DNA of 64,000 nt from VXMO01 sp034422835 (GCA_034422835.1 DAOUJJ010000007.1:1-64000), one strand, 5' to 3'. Shown: positions 26,365 to 35,087, counted from the stretch's first letter. Notes: generated from the sequence alone by a model not told the origin. A program made the numbers and translations.

Positions 26365-26379
26365 TTCGGTATGACCGAA
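26365..26379. promoter_or_regulatory. Inverted-repeat operator between XRE and cytosine methyltransferase genes
   Basis: TTCGGT-ATG-ACCGAA is a perfect six-base inverted repeat with a three-base spacer, in the divergent gap. The size suits an XRE dimer. It overlaps AT-rich sequence (GAATAATCGG) that could supply a -10 for the methyltransferase gene, so binding would repress or set its level, as controller proteins of restriction systems do. Confidence 0.55.
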
Positions 26380-26446
26380 TAATCGGCGCGGTTGGTAAGC
26401 TGCTTGTATTTCAGAGTAACCTAAGCAGAAGCCTCCCCGAGGACTC

Positions 26447-27682
26447 ATGATAACTTTGCCGTCAACGGACAAACCAGCAAAATCTCTACGAATCGATGAT
26501 TCGGCGCATTCCGAAAAGGGTCCAGAGGCCCTCACTCTAGTCGATCTATTCTGTGGGTGTGGCGGTTATTCCTACGGGTTCCTGTTTCCGGACGATGGAG
26601 GTGGTCGCTGGAAGATTCTGCGCGGCCTCGATCTTGACTTGAACGCAGTGCGTACATTCAACTCTAACGTAGGGGGAGAGATTGCCAAGGTTGCGGACCT
26701 TGAGACAGAGAACCCCTGGGATCATCTCCGCGAGCTGAATCTTGAACCGGGTCAACTTACTTGTCTCCATGCCTCGCCACCCTGTGAAGCCTACAGTGTC
26801 AACAACCGCAAGAACGGTCACGCCAATGATGTTCGCTTCAAGATCGCGCTGAACTGGGTAGAAGTCTTCCGCCCGAGAATTGTAACTATCGAGAATGTTT
26901 TACGTCTGCGTGAATGGGGCACCCTCATAGAAACACAGCTTAGTGAGATGGGCTATACAGTAAGTTCTTTCGTAGTGAACAGCGCCGACTACGGAGTACC
27001 GCAGCGCAGGAAGCGGCTATTCTACATTGCGTACGATCAAAGCCTTTGCTCGGCCCCTTCAGTTCCTGTTCCTGGGCACGCCTCCCCAGACTGTCTAGGG
27101 CCCGATCAAATCCCTTGGGTCACGGTCCGGCAGGCTATTGGAGACCTCCCAACACGAATCGCTGGGCAAGGTCCCGACAGATTCGTATCTCGGTTGGATA
27201 CCAGCAGCGCTGAGGTTCGCATGAGGATTGGGGCTTATGCTGCCCGGCTTCGGCCAGCACGAGGTTCTAGAGTTTCCAATCATCAAGCGCGAGCTCTCAA
27301 TGATCTAATGCGAAAGCGCATGAAGGCCCTAAAGCCCGGCCAGGCAATTGCCCATCTCCCAGAGGAGCTTCAACCCAGTATGGGCTTTCGTGGGGCTTAT
27401 GGTCGTCTTAGTCCGGATAAGCCGGCCAAGACCATTACAACAGGAATACGTGGTCCTAGCCATGGTCCATTCTCCCATTACCATCAAGACCGTCTAATCA
27501 CGATCAGGGAGGCAGCTCGGCTTCAGAGCTTCCCAGACTCCTTCGCATTTCATGGAGGATTGGACAGTCAAGCCCGCCAAGTAGGGAATGCCGTACCTCC
27601 GCTATTAGCGGCCGCGTTTAGGCATGAGTTCTCCAGAGTACTTGAGGCGGTCGGATTCTCGTCACCGGCTTCCAACGGATGA
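26447..27682 (+). CDS. dcm: DNA (cytosine-5)-methyltransferase
   Basis: A 411-residue C5-cytosine methyltransferase. Motif I is TLVDLFCGCGGYSYGF, motif IV is ASPPCEAYS with the catalytic Cys of the PC pair (about residue 114), and motif VI is IVTIENVLRL. Motif VIII is seen as PQRRKRLFYIAY. ITIREAARLQSFPD and RQVGNAVPPLLAAA are motifs IX and X. The variable target-recognition region is about residues 200-330. ATG 26447 follows CCGAGG. Its 3' end overlaps a convergent Vsr-like gene by 21 bp. No cognate restriction enzyme is recognisable unless the NurA-HerA pair fills that role. The gene symbol is generic. Confidence 0.93.
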   Translation: MITLPSTDKPAKSLRIDDSAHSEKGPEALTLVDLFCGCGGYSYGFLFPDDGGGRWKILRGLDLDLNAVRTFNSNVGGEIAKVADLETENPWDHLRELNLEPGQLTCLHASPPCEAYSVNNRKNGHANDVRFKIALNWVEVFRPRIVTIENVLRLREWGTLIETQLSEMGYTVSSFVVNSADYGVPQRRKRLFYIAYDQSLCSAPSVPVPGHASPDCLGPDQIPWVTVRQAIGDLPTRIAGQGPDRFVSRLDTSSAEVRMRIGAYAARLRPARGSRVSNHQARALNDLMRKRMKALKPGQAIAHLPEELQPSMGFRGAYGRLSPDKPAKTITTGIRGPSHGPFSHYHQDRLITIREAARLQSFPDSFAFHGGLDSQARQVGNAVPPLLAAAFRHEFSRVLEAVGFSSPASNG

Positions 27683-28072
27683 CTCTATTTCCGCGGCTAT
27701 CCTCTCGGCCTGTTTTTCGATTTCCCGGTCGTCATAACGCAGTACCCGCCATCCCATTTCTTGGAGTTTTTTCGTAAATTCCCTGTCCCGTTCTACGGTT
27801 CTCCTAATCTTCTCTTGCCAATAGGTGGACATCTGGGCCAACCTTTCTGCGGAAAGTTTCTTGCCGTGCCAGAACGAACCGTCGACGAATATCGCGACCT
27901 TCGCCCTTGGAAAGACAACGTCGGGCCGCCCAGGCAGCTCAGGCACATGAAGCCGGTAACGCAATCCTCGTTTCCATAGAGCACGGCGGAGTGTCAACTC
28001 TGGCTTCGTATCTCTTGATTTAATTCGGGCCATGATCCGGCTACGCTGCGCCGCTGACACTTGGTCAGGCAT
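27662..28072 (-). CDS. vsr: Vsr-like mismatch endonuclease
   Basis: A 136-residue protein of the very-short-patch repair family, which nicks beside T:G mismatches made by deamination of 5-methylcytosine. Motifs: MARIKSRDTKPELTLRRALW, then LPGRPDVVFPRAKVAIFVDGSFWHGK with the catalytic Asp and His, then a helical end with WRVLRYDDREIE. The Cys residues that hold zinc in E. coli Vsr are absent; here HGK replaces the HxC motif and the protein has no cysteine. It is convergent with, and overlaps, the C5 methyltransferase gene, the expected partnership. It lies on the same strand as the NurA-HerA genes, 21 bp after NurA. Confidence 0.9.
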   Translation of the reverse strand: MPDQVSAAQRSRIMARIKSRDTKPELTLRRALWKRGLRYRLHVPELPGRPDVVFPRAKVAIFVDGSFWHGKKLSAERLAQMSTYWQEKIRRTVERDREFTKKLQEMGWRVLRYDDREIEKQAERIAAEIESSVGSR

Positions 28073-28093
28073 CCTTGTCTCCCCTGAATTGGG

Positions 28094-30238
28094 TCAATTG
28101 TCGCCGCTAGGCAACCTAGGTGCGTCTGTCTCTTGGTCATCCAACGACTCCTGCATTCTACGCAAGTACTCGCGCATAGGGAGTGGAAGCAGCGCGAAGC
28201 TCTTGACTGTCAGACCCCTACCCCGTTTTAGAGCAGCGAGACGAGCAACGATCTCCGACTTGAGTTCAGATTCTAGTTTGTGCCCCCAGACCTTGCACTG
28301 TTCATGTGCCTCATACACGACTGATGGAATCAATCGGCTGATTCTTTTGTTGCTGAGGAAGTTATGATCGGAATCCCTAGCCAACTTGGTTACCGAAATG
28401 GCCTCGACAATGTAGCTCACTCTTTCAGCGACCCTGTCTTTCGCTTCGTCGGGGCTCAAGATGCGAATAGAGTCCAAGAATTCGTACCTTGGCAGAGCTG
28501 GGCTCGGGTCGGCCCCAGTATGTCCTACGTAAAACATGACGTAGTCGGCCTCCCCACACATTCGAACATAATGATCCTCACCAACGTCCACACCCTCCAG
28601 ATAACGAGGCGTACCGCTCCACCTGTCTCGTTCCTCTCGCATGCGCTGTTGAGCATCTTCGAATCTCTCGGCCCATTGCCCTTCGGGAACCTTTGACCTA
28701 TAAAGGGTCGTTACAAGTTGGGGGAAGGGGCGCAATACTGCGAAGGAGCAAGCTACCATTTCCTCCGGAGGGTCTACGGCAGCCAAAAGTCGTGTCATCG
28801 CATGGTTGTCGTTAATGTGGCCCGAAAGGGTCATATCCCACGAGGGGTCTATGGGTTGTCCAAATCGCTTCGCAGAACCGCGGGCTATGTACCAGTTCAG
28901 CAAACTTGAGAAAGTCTTTAGTTGAGTGGACTTGACCGCCCCCGCGAAAACTAGCCTCTTGGAATCCTTGACCGCCCTAAGAATGCTGTAACTCAGCGCG
29001 ATTCCTTCCCGAACCATCTCTCCATACTCATCTGGCCGGTTGTAGTGATTAAACTCACGTTCTTGGGGAGTAACTGTTCCATCTCTAAAGTGGACGCGTG
29101 GTCTCGGGAGTAGCCTCCCTGACCCACGCGAGCGGTCGTTTCCCAAGGCCCGAGCTGTACCCGACATCACCCGCTCGTCTACACGGTATTGGACGACATC
29201 AAGCGCAGTTTTCTTAAGGTGCTCGTACTCCGAATCTGTCAAGTCGGGATGCCATGGGCGCGCAAGAATCATGCCCCTGTTGCTGGGGTCTTCTAATGCA
29301 GCCCTGGTCATAGGAACTCCGTGATAAGGGAAGTCGAATTCTCTCGCAGCCGACTCAGGCAGTCGAACTCGGACAATGCTGTTGTTGAAGGTAAGAATAA
29401 GGTCTCCGCCGTCCTCGACGAATTCCGCTCCTAGACCAGCGCGCACTACTCCGGCGTGAGTGCTGCCATCGCTGCCTGCTACGGGATAGGTTTGGTCTTG
29501 CTGATCGGCGAGGTTTTGGGAGAAGGGAGCGAAGAAAATCGCACTTTCCCCGAAAACCCGCATCTTCAGCGCTTCCCGGACCGTGTTCCAGTCTGGAGCG
29601 ATATGGTGCCTACTGGCTTTGACTTGATCCACGTTGCCCAAGTCAAACGACAATGTTGAAAGGCCATAGTAACTGTGCACCAATTGGACTAACTCGCTAT
29701 GTCTAGCGGCGATTTCCTGTTCAACCACCGGGTCCCTAGTCTGGGGATCGGCGTAGTCGGCTAGGCTCTCACGCAGCCTTGCTAATTTGTCCTGCAGCAT
29801 ATCTAAGACCAGTTCAACCGGGTCCTCTTCCATCAATCCTTCCGCGGCCGCTTTCAAGACGCCTGCTCTCTGACTCTCGAAATAGTCGACCGCGTCCAAG
29901 TACCTAGCCAGCGCATCCGGTGCCGATAGGGTCCATAAGGCCTCCTGAATGTCGGTCAGCGACAATGGATTCTCCGGTGTCAGGAAGTCAGAGAGTCGGT
30001 AAGTTCGAGTGGAAGATGCGACGGCATCATCTACCTCCAGATTTCCGCGAGCCTGCAGTTTGTTCATGATTCGGTGATACGCTTGGAGCGTGATGCTGTC
30101 GCCCAGCCACTCCTCGTCCTGCAGCGCCTCCCATACTTCCCGCACGCTTGCACCCGTTGGCTTTTGTTCGCGAAGAAAGCGGATTATGGCGGCCTCCCTC
30201 GTGCGCATGTCAATGGAACGGTTCATCGAGTTAGTCAT
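28094..30238 (-). CDS. NurA-like nuclease with N-terminal winged-helix extension
   Basis: A 714-residue protein. Residues about 10-85 look like a winged helix (AAIIRFLREQKPTGASVREV, LQAYHRIMNKLQARGNLEV), followed by a helical linker. The NurA fold is suggested by SDGSTHAGVV (motif I Asp, about residue 255), KRLVFAGAVKSTQ (Lys motif, about 435) and PRYEFLDSI (R-x-E motif, about 595). Together these are the metal-site residues of the HerA partner nuclease. Typical NurA is 300-450 residues, so this one is much longer. It overlaps the HerA stop by eight bases, so the two are coupled. With HerA it should form a translocating 5'-3' nuclease; here it sits with a DNA methyltransferase, which suggests defence. 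Confidence 0.75.
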   Translation of the reverse strand: MTNSMNRSIDMRTREAAIIRFLREQKPTGASVREVWEALQDEEWLGDSITLQAYHRIMNKLQARGNLEVDDAVASSTRTYRLSDFLTPENPLSLTDIQEALWTLSAPDALARYLDAVDYFESQRAGVLKAAAEGLMEEDPVELVLDMLQDKLARLRESLADYADPQTRDPVVEQEIAARHSELVQLVHSYYGLSTLSFDLGNVDQVKASRHHIAPDWNTVREALKMRVFGESAIFFAPFSQNLADQQDQTYPVAGSDGSTHAGVVRAGLGAEFVEDGGDLILTFNNSIVRVRLPESAAREFDFPYHGVPMTRAALEDPSNRGMILARPWHPDLTDSEYEHLKKTALDVVQYRVDERVMSGTARALGNDRSRGSGRLLPRPRVHFRDGTVTPQEREFNHYNRPDEYGEMVREGIALSYSILRAVKDSKRLVFAGAVKSTQLKTFSSLLNWYIARGSAKRFGQPIDPSWDMTLSGHINDNHAMTRLLAAVDPPEEMVACSFAVLRPFPQLVTTLYRSKVPEGQWAERFEDAQQRMREERDRWSGTPRYLEGVDVGEDHYVRMCGEADYVMFYVGHTGADPSPALPRYEFLDSIRILSPDEAKDRVAERVSYIVEAISVTKLARDSDHNFLSNKRISRLIPSVVYEAHEQCKVWGHKLESELKSEIVARLAALKRGRGLTVKSFALLPLPMREYLRRMQESLDDQETDAPRLPSGDN

Positions 30239-31823
30239 CCGTCCCTACCTCCATGATTTCCTCAATCGATTTCCTTTGGTTCCAGCCGCGACTAGCCAAG
30301 TCTTCCCATATGGGAGGATTAGCGCCTCCGTGCGTGGTCGCTCTAGTCCGGATGTCGATCATCGTCGCATGCTTTACGGTTTCGGCTGCGCCAGTCAGAA
30401 TGCAGGTTCCAACCGGCATCTTGGGCAGTTTCCGGACTAGTTCATTGGATGCGTCCGAAAACACGCCGCGGAGTGCGTCCAGCTGATCTGGTTCGATTGC
30501 ATGTAAGAACCTAGTAAGCAGTCTCTTCAGAATGGAGCGGTCGACGTCACTAGGGCTCTGCGTGGTTAGGATGAGGCCGATCTTTAGGTGGCGGCCCAGT
30601 CTTGCCAGTTCCCGGAGAACTTGGCTGGCGACTATGTCGTCGTTGTGAGGAGCGACTAGGTGAAACTCGTCAATGCTGAATGCCACGAAGGGCAATCGAT
30701 TCACTCTAGCCAGTCGCTGAAGATCCCTCGCTATTGATGCCACGACGAGCCTTAGCTCAATGATGGGCAAATCTCTGCAATCTATATTGACGATTTTGCC
30801 AGGCTGTAGCTCTCCTGCCCAGTCAAATGAGTCCCCGATGTATGGCAACCTGCCTAAACTCTGAGCCCTTAACTGCGCAGGTCTCCAAGTGTTCGCCTTC
30901 ATCTCCAGACTGGGCGCGATCGTCTCTATCGCCTCAGAGAGATCTTCGACGTTAAACTCCTCTCCCTTGGATTGAGTGCGCTCCTTAAGGAGATGCTCGT
31001 GTGCGAATTGGACCAAGGTCTCTATGTTCGTGCCCTTATTGATAGCGGGGATCGCTTCGACCACATCGGAAGAAGTCAAGGCGCTAAGCGGAAGGGTAAA
31101 GCCACCTGCGCCAGGTCTAAGGTTCTTGCCTCCTAATTCCTTAGTAGCGTCAATGAGTTCTCCATTGACGTCGATATTCACTTGAGGAACGCCATGCCTG
31201 GCAAGTTCCTCTGCTAGGACTCCCCTGGTATAACTTTTCCCACTTCCTATGCCGCCGCAAATGAAGATATGCCGTTGCACGACGCTCCGACTGACCTGGA
31301 CTGGAATGTTCGACCCATGTATAAGCCCAATTCCCAGAGCCTTTGCCGGGTCCGGCTCCAGCCCTAGGGCTTGGGCAGTAAGGTCTGGCCCGGCTTCATA
31401 CACCCATGCCCCTGCTCTTGGCAGGGTTTCGATTTCTTGAATTCTCTCCACAGTTCCGTCAACCGCCAAAACTGCCTCTTCCAGGAGTTCAGCGTGGGCG
31501 CGCCGGAATATGACAGTGGAGTCCCCTTCTGGCGCGTATCTTGTTTCAAAGGGTACTACCTCGCTCACCGTGGAAGCCATAGCATCCTCATGTGGGTTGA
31601 CATCCGAAACGTTATCAACGCGGGCGATGAGCAACACTATTTGTCCCTTGACGTTGATTCCATTTACGGCCACCATTCTGGAGGCCGTAGTGTTTGCTTT
31701 AGGGCGTACTCTGAACCGGACCTCATGCAAGTTGGGGGTCTCACCGTCGAAAATCACTTGCCCAATGGGTTCCAGATCAGGATCAATCACATGGGCAACG
31801 CCCGTGTTTTCATTGCTTAGCAT
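30231..31823 (-). CDS. HerA-type hexameric DNA translocase
   Basis: A protein of about 530 residues. The N-terminal HAS-barrel-like region is about 10-160. The FtsK/HerA RecA core has Walker A CGGIGSGKSYTRG (about 192), the NIDVNGELIDAT segment, Walker B VAFSIDEFHLVAP, the sensor LILTTQSPSDVD and an arginine-finger segment LARLGRHLKIG. ATG 31823 (giving MLSNENTG) is preferred, because GGAGG lies five bases upstream; an ATG at 31835 has none. The gene is followed by NurA with an eight-base overlap. HerA-nuclease pairs translocate on DNA ends in archaea, and bacterial versions with other effectors are known anti-phage systems. Confidence 0.9.
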   Translation of the reverse strand: MLSNENTGVAHVIDPDLEPIGQVIFDGETPNLHEVRFRVRPKANTTASRMVAVNGINVKGQIVLLIARVDNVSDVNPHEDAMASTVSEVVPFETRYAPEGDSTVIFRRAHAELLEEAVLAVDGTVERIQEIETLPRAGAWVYEAGPDLTAQALGLEPDPAKALGIGLIHGSNIPVQVSRSVVQRHIFICGGIGSGKSYTRGVLAEELARHGVPQVNIDVNGELIDATKELGGKNLRPGAGGFTLPLSALTSSDVVEAIPAINKGTNIETLVQFAHEHLLKERTQSKGEEFNVEDLSEAIETIAPSLEMKANTWRPAQLRAQSLGRLPYIGDSFDWAGELQPGKIVNIDCRDLPIIELRLVVASIARDLQRLARVNRLPFVAFSIDEFHLVAPHNDDIVASQVLRELARLGRHLKIGLILTTQSPSDVDRSILKRLLTRFLHAIEPDQLDALRGVFSDASNELVRKLPKMPVGTCILTGAAETVKHATMIDIRTRATTHGGANPPIWEDLASRGWNQRKSIEEIMEVGTDD

Positions 31824-32435
31824 GGCCACCTCCATGAATCACTTAAGCGTTAACTGGTTCATGGATACAGGTTAATTCCTTCTGCCCCTCCTGTCAAGCT
31901 AGGCTCATCAATGATACCGATATCCAGCGATTTCGGGACTAAGGATCCTATCTGTAGAGGCCAGCCGGCATCCTCTTGTCTGGCCAGTCTGGTAACGCCG
32001 CAAGCACGTGGATCGGCCAAGTTGACGTTATTCCCGCCGAGCGGGTGTATGACAGGGCGGTCGCATCACTGGACCATCACCTCAAGCGACCGTTTGGTTA
32101 TAGATGTCGAAACCTCTGCTGAGATTCCAAGCCTTGGCAATCCAAGTCTGCGTCGGCGTCACTGATTCCAGGTGAGAGTATCTGGGAAGGTTCTGGATTC
32201 TATCCAGTCTGGTGGGAACAGACACCCTTAAATTGCCCTCAATGTGAGTCTCTGTTTCCCGAGGGCTTCACCTTCGCCCTCAGCTCAACACTGGACGGCT
32301 TATCATGCTTAGATAGCCACCTCAAACCGAAACGTTCGCAGTATCATCCCGCTAGGCCCACCACCTCAAGACCCATCGCACCTAGCGATAGAGCAAGGCT
32401 GCGGAATGCCCGTCCAAATTCACTACACTAGGAGC
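31824..32435. other. Gene-poor right end of the island
   Basis: About 600 bp without a supported gene. Near the HerA start there is an inverted pair TTAAC (31850-31854) and GTTAA (31871-31875) that could be its operator. The middle has short ORFs only, one reading ...IPAERVYDRAVASLDHHLKRP between stops, possibly a decayed fragment. The candidate right attachment site is at 32355-32365, and the word GTTCGCAGTATCATCCCG at 32334-32351 recurs at 36176-36193. Confidence 0.5.
32355..32365. other. Candidate right attachment site (degenerate tRNA 3' end)
   Basis: GGCCCACCACC is identical to 4532-4542 at the tRNA 3' end. Over 20 bases around it (32348-32367 against 4525-4544) there are 16 matches, and all four differences are transitions. 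It lies between the last defence gene and the first chromosomal-looking gene. This fits the leftover original tRNA end displaced by integration; chance cannot be excluded for so short a match. Confidence 0.45.
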
Positions 32436-33647
32436 ATGTTCCGAAGGGTAACAGCTCTGGCGATCATCCTGACCTTGCCTCTTGTTCTGGTCGCGTGCGG
32501 CGGGGCATCTGAGTCTGACAGCTTCACTGCCATCAGCAGCGGACACGAACATAGCTGCGCACTCAGGGCAGACGGAACCGTCACATGCTGGGGCCGACAG
32601 TCTTCTCCCCCGGAAGACGAAAAGTTCATTGAAATTAGCAGCGGCCCCAACTTCACATGTGCCCTACGAGAAGATGGCTCACCCACATGTTGGAAACTCC
32701 CAGAGAACGATCCAAACGCGGATTATAGGGAGGGACTTGTGGGGACGACTCCGGCAGACGAGAAGTTCATCGTCATCAGCAGCGGGAACAGCCACGCGTG
32801 TGGTCTTCGCGACGATGGTACACCAGTTTGTTGGGGTGCTAATTGGGCGAATCAGGTATCTGTTCCGTCAAACGAGAAGTTTGTGGACATTACTAGCAGC
32901 TTCGACTATACCTGCGGCATTCGCGAGGATAACGTTGCCTTATGTTGGGGGAATGTCGTACGCCAACCGATCATGCATCTTCCGGAAAGACTGGTATCCA
33001 TAAGTGGCGGTTTCAGCGAAGCCTGCGGGCTGACAGTTGATAGTACCGTGCTATGCTGGAACAAGCATAGCGGTAAGGTCTACCAGCCGTTACCTGGTTG
33101 GAAGCTCTCTTACTTGGGCAACCATGTCAGCCATGGCGCCGCTCATTATCGTTGCGGGATCGGGTTTGATAGCTCGGTCATCTGTTGGGCTTCTGACGGG
33201 CTGGGCGGAGACATCAAGATTGTCCCGATCCCGCCAGACGATAAATTCATCGATGTCGGTACGGGCTTGTTGCACGCTTGCGGAATACTTGAAGGTGGCT
33301 CGATTTCCTGCTGGGGAGATAATCGACAGAATCAGTCAGAACCACCGACGCTCACGCCCCCTACGTCCCTTCCAACAATCTCTGAAATATGCGCGTCTGG
33401 CCTCGTTGTACAGAAGGGGTCGGGCTGTTTGGCTGAAGAACCGCTTGTAGACACCTATAGATTCGTTGTCGCCCCGTCGGGGCGGGCCGATGTATACAGC
33501 AGCAAGGACGAATTGGTGGAGTCTCAATATGGGTGGGTAGACCTCTCCTACTCTATATTTGGAGAACAGCAAACCTACGTGGTCTTGAGAGCCCACACGA
33601 ATTCCGACGGCAACTGGACTATCGAAGCGGCGTCAGGTTGGGAGTAA
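32436..33647 (+). CDS. Lipoprotein with RCC1-like repeats
   Basis: A 403-residue exported lipoprotein. The signal MFRRVTALAIILTLPLVLVAC ends in a lipobox with Cys at about residue 21. Six to seven repeats of the form 'ISSG..H.CALR.DG...CWG' follow (about residues 30-310), each with paired Cys. These are RCC1/BLIP-II-type beta-propeller blades. A C-terminal beta domain (about 330-403) ends the protein. The start at 32436 is chosen because it begins the signal peptide; an upstream start adds ten residues before it. Such propellers mediate protein or ligand binding on the cell surface. Confidence 0.85.
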   Translation: MFRRVTALAIILTLPLVLVACGGASESDSFTAISSGHEHSCALRADGTVTCWGRQSSPPEDEKFIEISSGPNFTCALREDGSPTCWKLPENDPNADYREGLVGTTPADEKFIVISSGNSHACGLRDDGTPVCWGANWANQVSVPSNEKFVDITSSFDYTCGIREDNVALCWGNVVRQPIMHLPERLVSISGGFSEACGLTVDSTVLCWNKHSGKVYQPLPGWKLSYLGNHVSHGAAHYRCGIGFDSSVICWASDGLGGDIKIVPIPPDDKFIDVGTGLLHACGILEGGSISCWGDNRQNQSEPPTLTPPTSLPTISEICASGLVVQKGSGCLAEEPLVDTYRFVVAPSGRADVYSSKDELVESQYGWVDLSYSIFGEQQTYVVLRAHTNSDGNWTIEAASGWE

Positions 33648-33690
33648 GGCTGCGCCCGCGACCCAAATGGCGCAGGCCGGTCAATCGGCG

Positions 33691-34074
33691 TTACGTCTGC
33701 ATTAGCTGGATCAGGTTGCCGCAGGTGTCGTCAAAGACCGCAATGGTGACGTTGGGCAATTCCGTTGGCTCCATCGTAAAAGCGACGCCCAGTGACGTCA
33801 GCTTCTCGTACTCCGCGCGGACGTCCGTAACGCTGAAGGACATCGCCGGGATGCCCTGCTCAAACAGCCCCTTCTGATATTCCTGCGCGACCGGGTTCTC
33901 ATTCGGTTCAAGCAGAAGCTCGGGCCCGTCCGGGTCTTCGGGCGAGACGACGGTGAGCCACTTGAACTCTCCCACAGGGACGTCATGCTTCTTCACAAAG
34001 CCGAGGGTCTCCGTGTAGAACTTCAGCGCTTCGTCTTGGTCACGGACGAAAACGCCGGTGAGTGTAATGCGCAT
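33691..34074 (-). CDS. VOC-superfamily (glyoxalase/dioxygenase-like) protein
   Basis: A 127-residue protein with the two beta-alpha-beta-beta-beta modules of the vicinal-oxygen-chelate fold. MRITLTGVFVRDQDEALKFY starts module one and MSFSVTDVRAEYEKLTSLGV starts module two; DDTCGNLIQLMQ closes with the 'D..GN...L' signature. The usual first metal His is not seen in the first strand, so it may bind a ligand without being a classic glyoxalase. It stands alone and is convergent with the RCC1-repeat lipoprotein. Confidence 0.85.
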   Translation of the reverse strand: MRITLTGVFVRDQDEALKFYTETLGFVKKHDVPVGEFKWLTVVSPEDPDGPELLLEPNENPVAQEYQKGLFEQGIPAMSFSVTDVRAEYEKLTSLGVAFTMEPTELPNVTIAVFDDTCGNLIQLMQT

Positions 34075-34141
34075 ATCCGGCCTCCTTCTCTCCTCATAGT
34101 GTCATAGGATTGCATGCCAGGAGGCAATTCCCCGGACTTGG

Positions 34142-34147
34142 TATAAT
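34142..34147 (+). promoter_or_regulatory. -10 box upstream of the alpha/beta hydrolase
   Basis: A perfect TATAAT with no clear -35 at 16-18 bases upstream. Transcription would start near 34154. That leaves a leader of about 39 nt to the ATG at 34193 but only six bases to the GTG at 34160, so it argues for the later start. Confidence 0.5.
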
Positions 34148-34192
34148 CAGGCGTTTGCCGTGTATCGCATGGGGAGGGGGCGCAGACGACTT

Positions 34193-34969
34193 ATGACGTA
34201 TGAAGCTGAACAACCACAAGAGATAGATGTTATGGCGCAGCATGGCCGTCTGCGCTGCATCGTGCAGGGGGATGGGCCGCCGCTGCTATTCCTGCACGGG
34301 GCGCTTGGAACCGGCCGCGCCCACTTTCGGGGGCAGATAAACGAGTTCGCCTCGGACTACCGGGTGATCGTGCCGAATTTCCTGGGGCACGGCGGATCGG
34401 ACCCTCGCGAGTCTTTCGAGGATTTCTACAACAGGGACGCTGAGGACATCGCGGCCCTGATCGATAACCTGGACGTGCCGCCCGTGCATCTGTGCGGGTT
34501 CAGCGACGGCGCTATCGTCGCGATGATGGTTGCCGGCGACTATCCCGAACGGCTGCAGTCACTGACGCTGATCTCCGGGCAGGCGGTTCTGGACGAGCAG
34601 ACGATGGAGACGACGCGGCAGCTGTCACCCGCAAGCGACTTGCCGGATCGCTTTCAGCAAGCCCTCGCCCGCAGCCACGGTCCCCATTGGGAGGGGATGG
34701 TCGACGACTACGTGGCGAGCGCGGAGCGCATCTATCAGACCGAGCCCCACATCGTCGGCGACCGGCTGGACACCATCAGCTGCCCAACGCTGATCGTGCA
34801 GGGTGAGGATGATGATTGGGCCGGGGTCAGGCACGCCCGTATGATCCGGGATTCCATCCGTGGGGCGGAGCTTGACGTGCTGCCGGGCGTGGGCCACGAG
34901 GCGCACAGGGAGGATCCCGAGGCCTTTAACAGGCGTCTGCAAGGATTTTTGGCGTCCCTGGAGGAGTGA
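34193..34969 (+). CDS. Alpha/beta-hydrolase fold protein
   Basis: A 258-residue hydrolase. LLFLHGALGTGRAHF gives the HG oxyanion loop. GHGGSDPR follows, the nucleophile elbow GFSDGA carries Ser near residue 103, and the acid Asp lies near QGEDDDWA. GVGHEAHREDPE supplies the catalytic His. It lacks a signal peptide, so it is cytoplasmic. Esterase, lactonase and C-C hydrolase roles are all possible; the G-F-S-D-G elbow is common in the 3-oxoadipate enol-lactonase-like group. Confidence 0.85.
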   Translation: MTYEAEQPQEIDVMAQHGRLRCIVQGDGPPLLFLHGALGTGRAHFRGQINEFASDYRVIVPNFLGHGGSDPRESFEDFYNRDAEDIAALIDNLDVPPVHLCGFSDGAIVAMMVAGDYPERLQSLTLISGQAVLDEQTMETTRQLSPASDLPDRFQQALARSHGPHWEGMVDDYVASAERIYQTEPHIVGDRLDTISCPTLIVQGEDDDWAGVRHARMIRDSIRGAELDVLPGVGHEAHREDPEAFNRRLQGFLASLEE

Positions 34970-34996
34970 CGGGGGGGCGGGGGCCGGCCCCCATCC

Positions 34997-35070
34997 GTTC
35001 GTACTTCGACACGCTCAGCACGAACGGCCACCTTCCCCATCCGTTCGCCCTGAGCTTGTCGAAGGGCGAG
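34997..35070. repeat. Inverted pair of the dispersed host repeat
   Basis: GTTCGTACTTCGACACGCTC at 34997 onward and CCCTGAGCTTGTCGAAGGG at 35048-35066 face each other between the hydrolase stop and the antitoxin promoter. It is the same two-orientation arrangement as at 199-267. Confidence 0.75.
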
Positions 35071-35087
35071 CGGGCGGCTCAAATGCC

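Noticed and set aside
31911..32165. 84-codon plus-strand ORF at the right end of the island
   Set aside because: No motif, no ribosome site; another frame shows a possible decayed fragment but too short to call.
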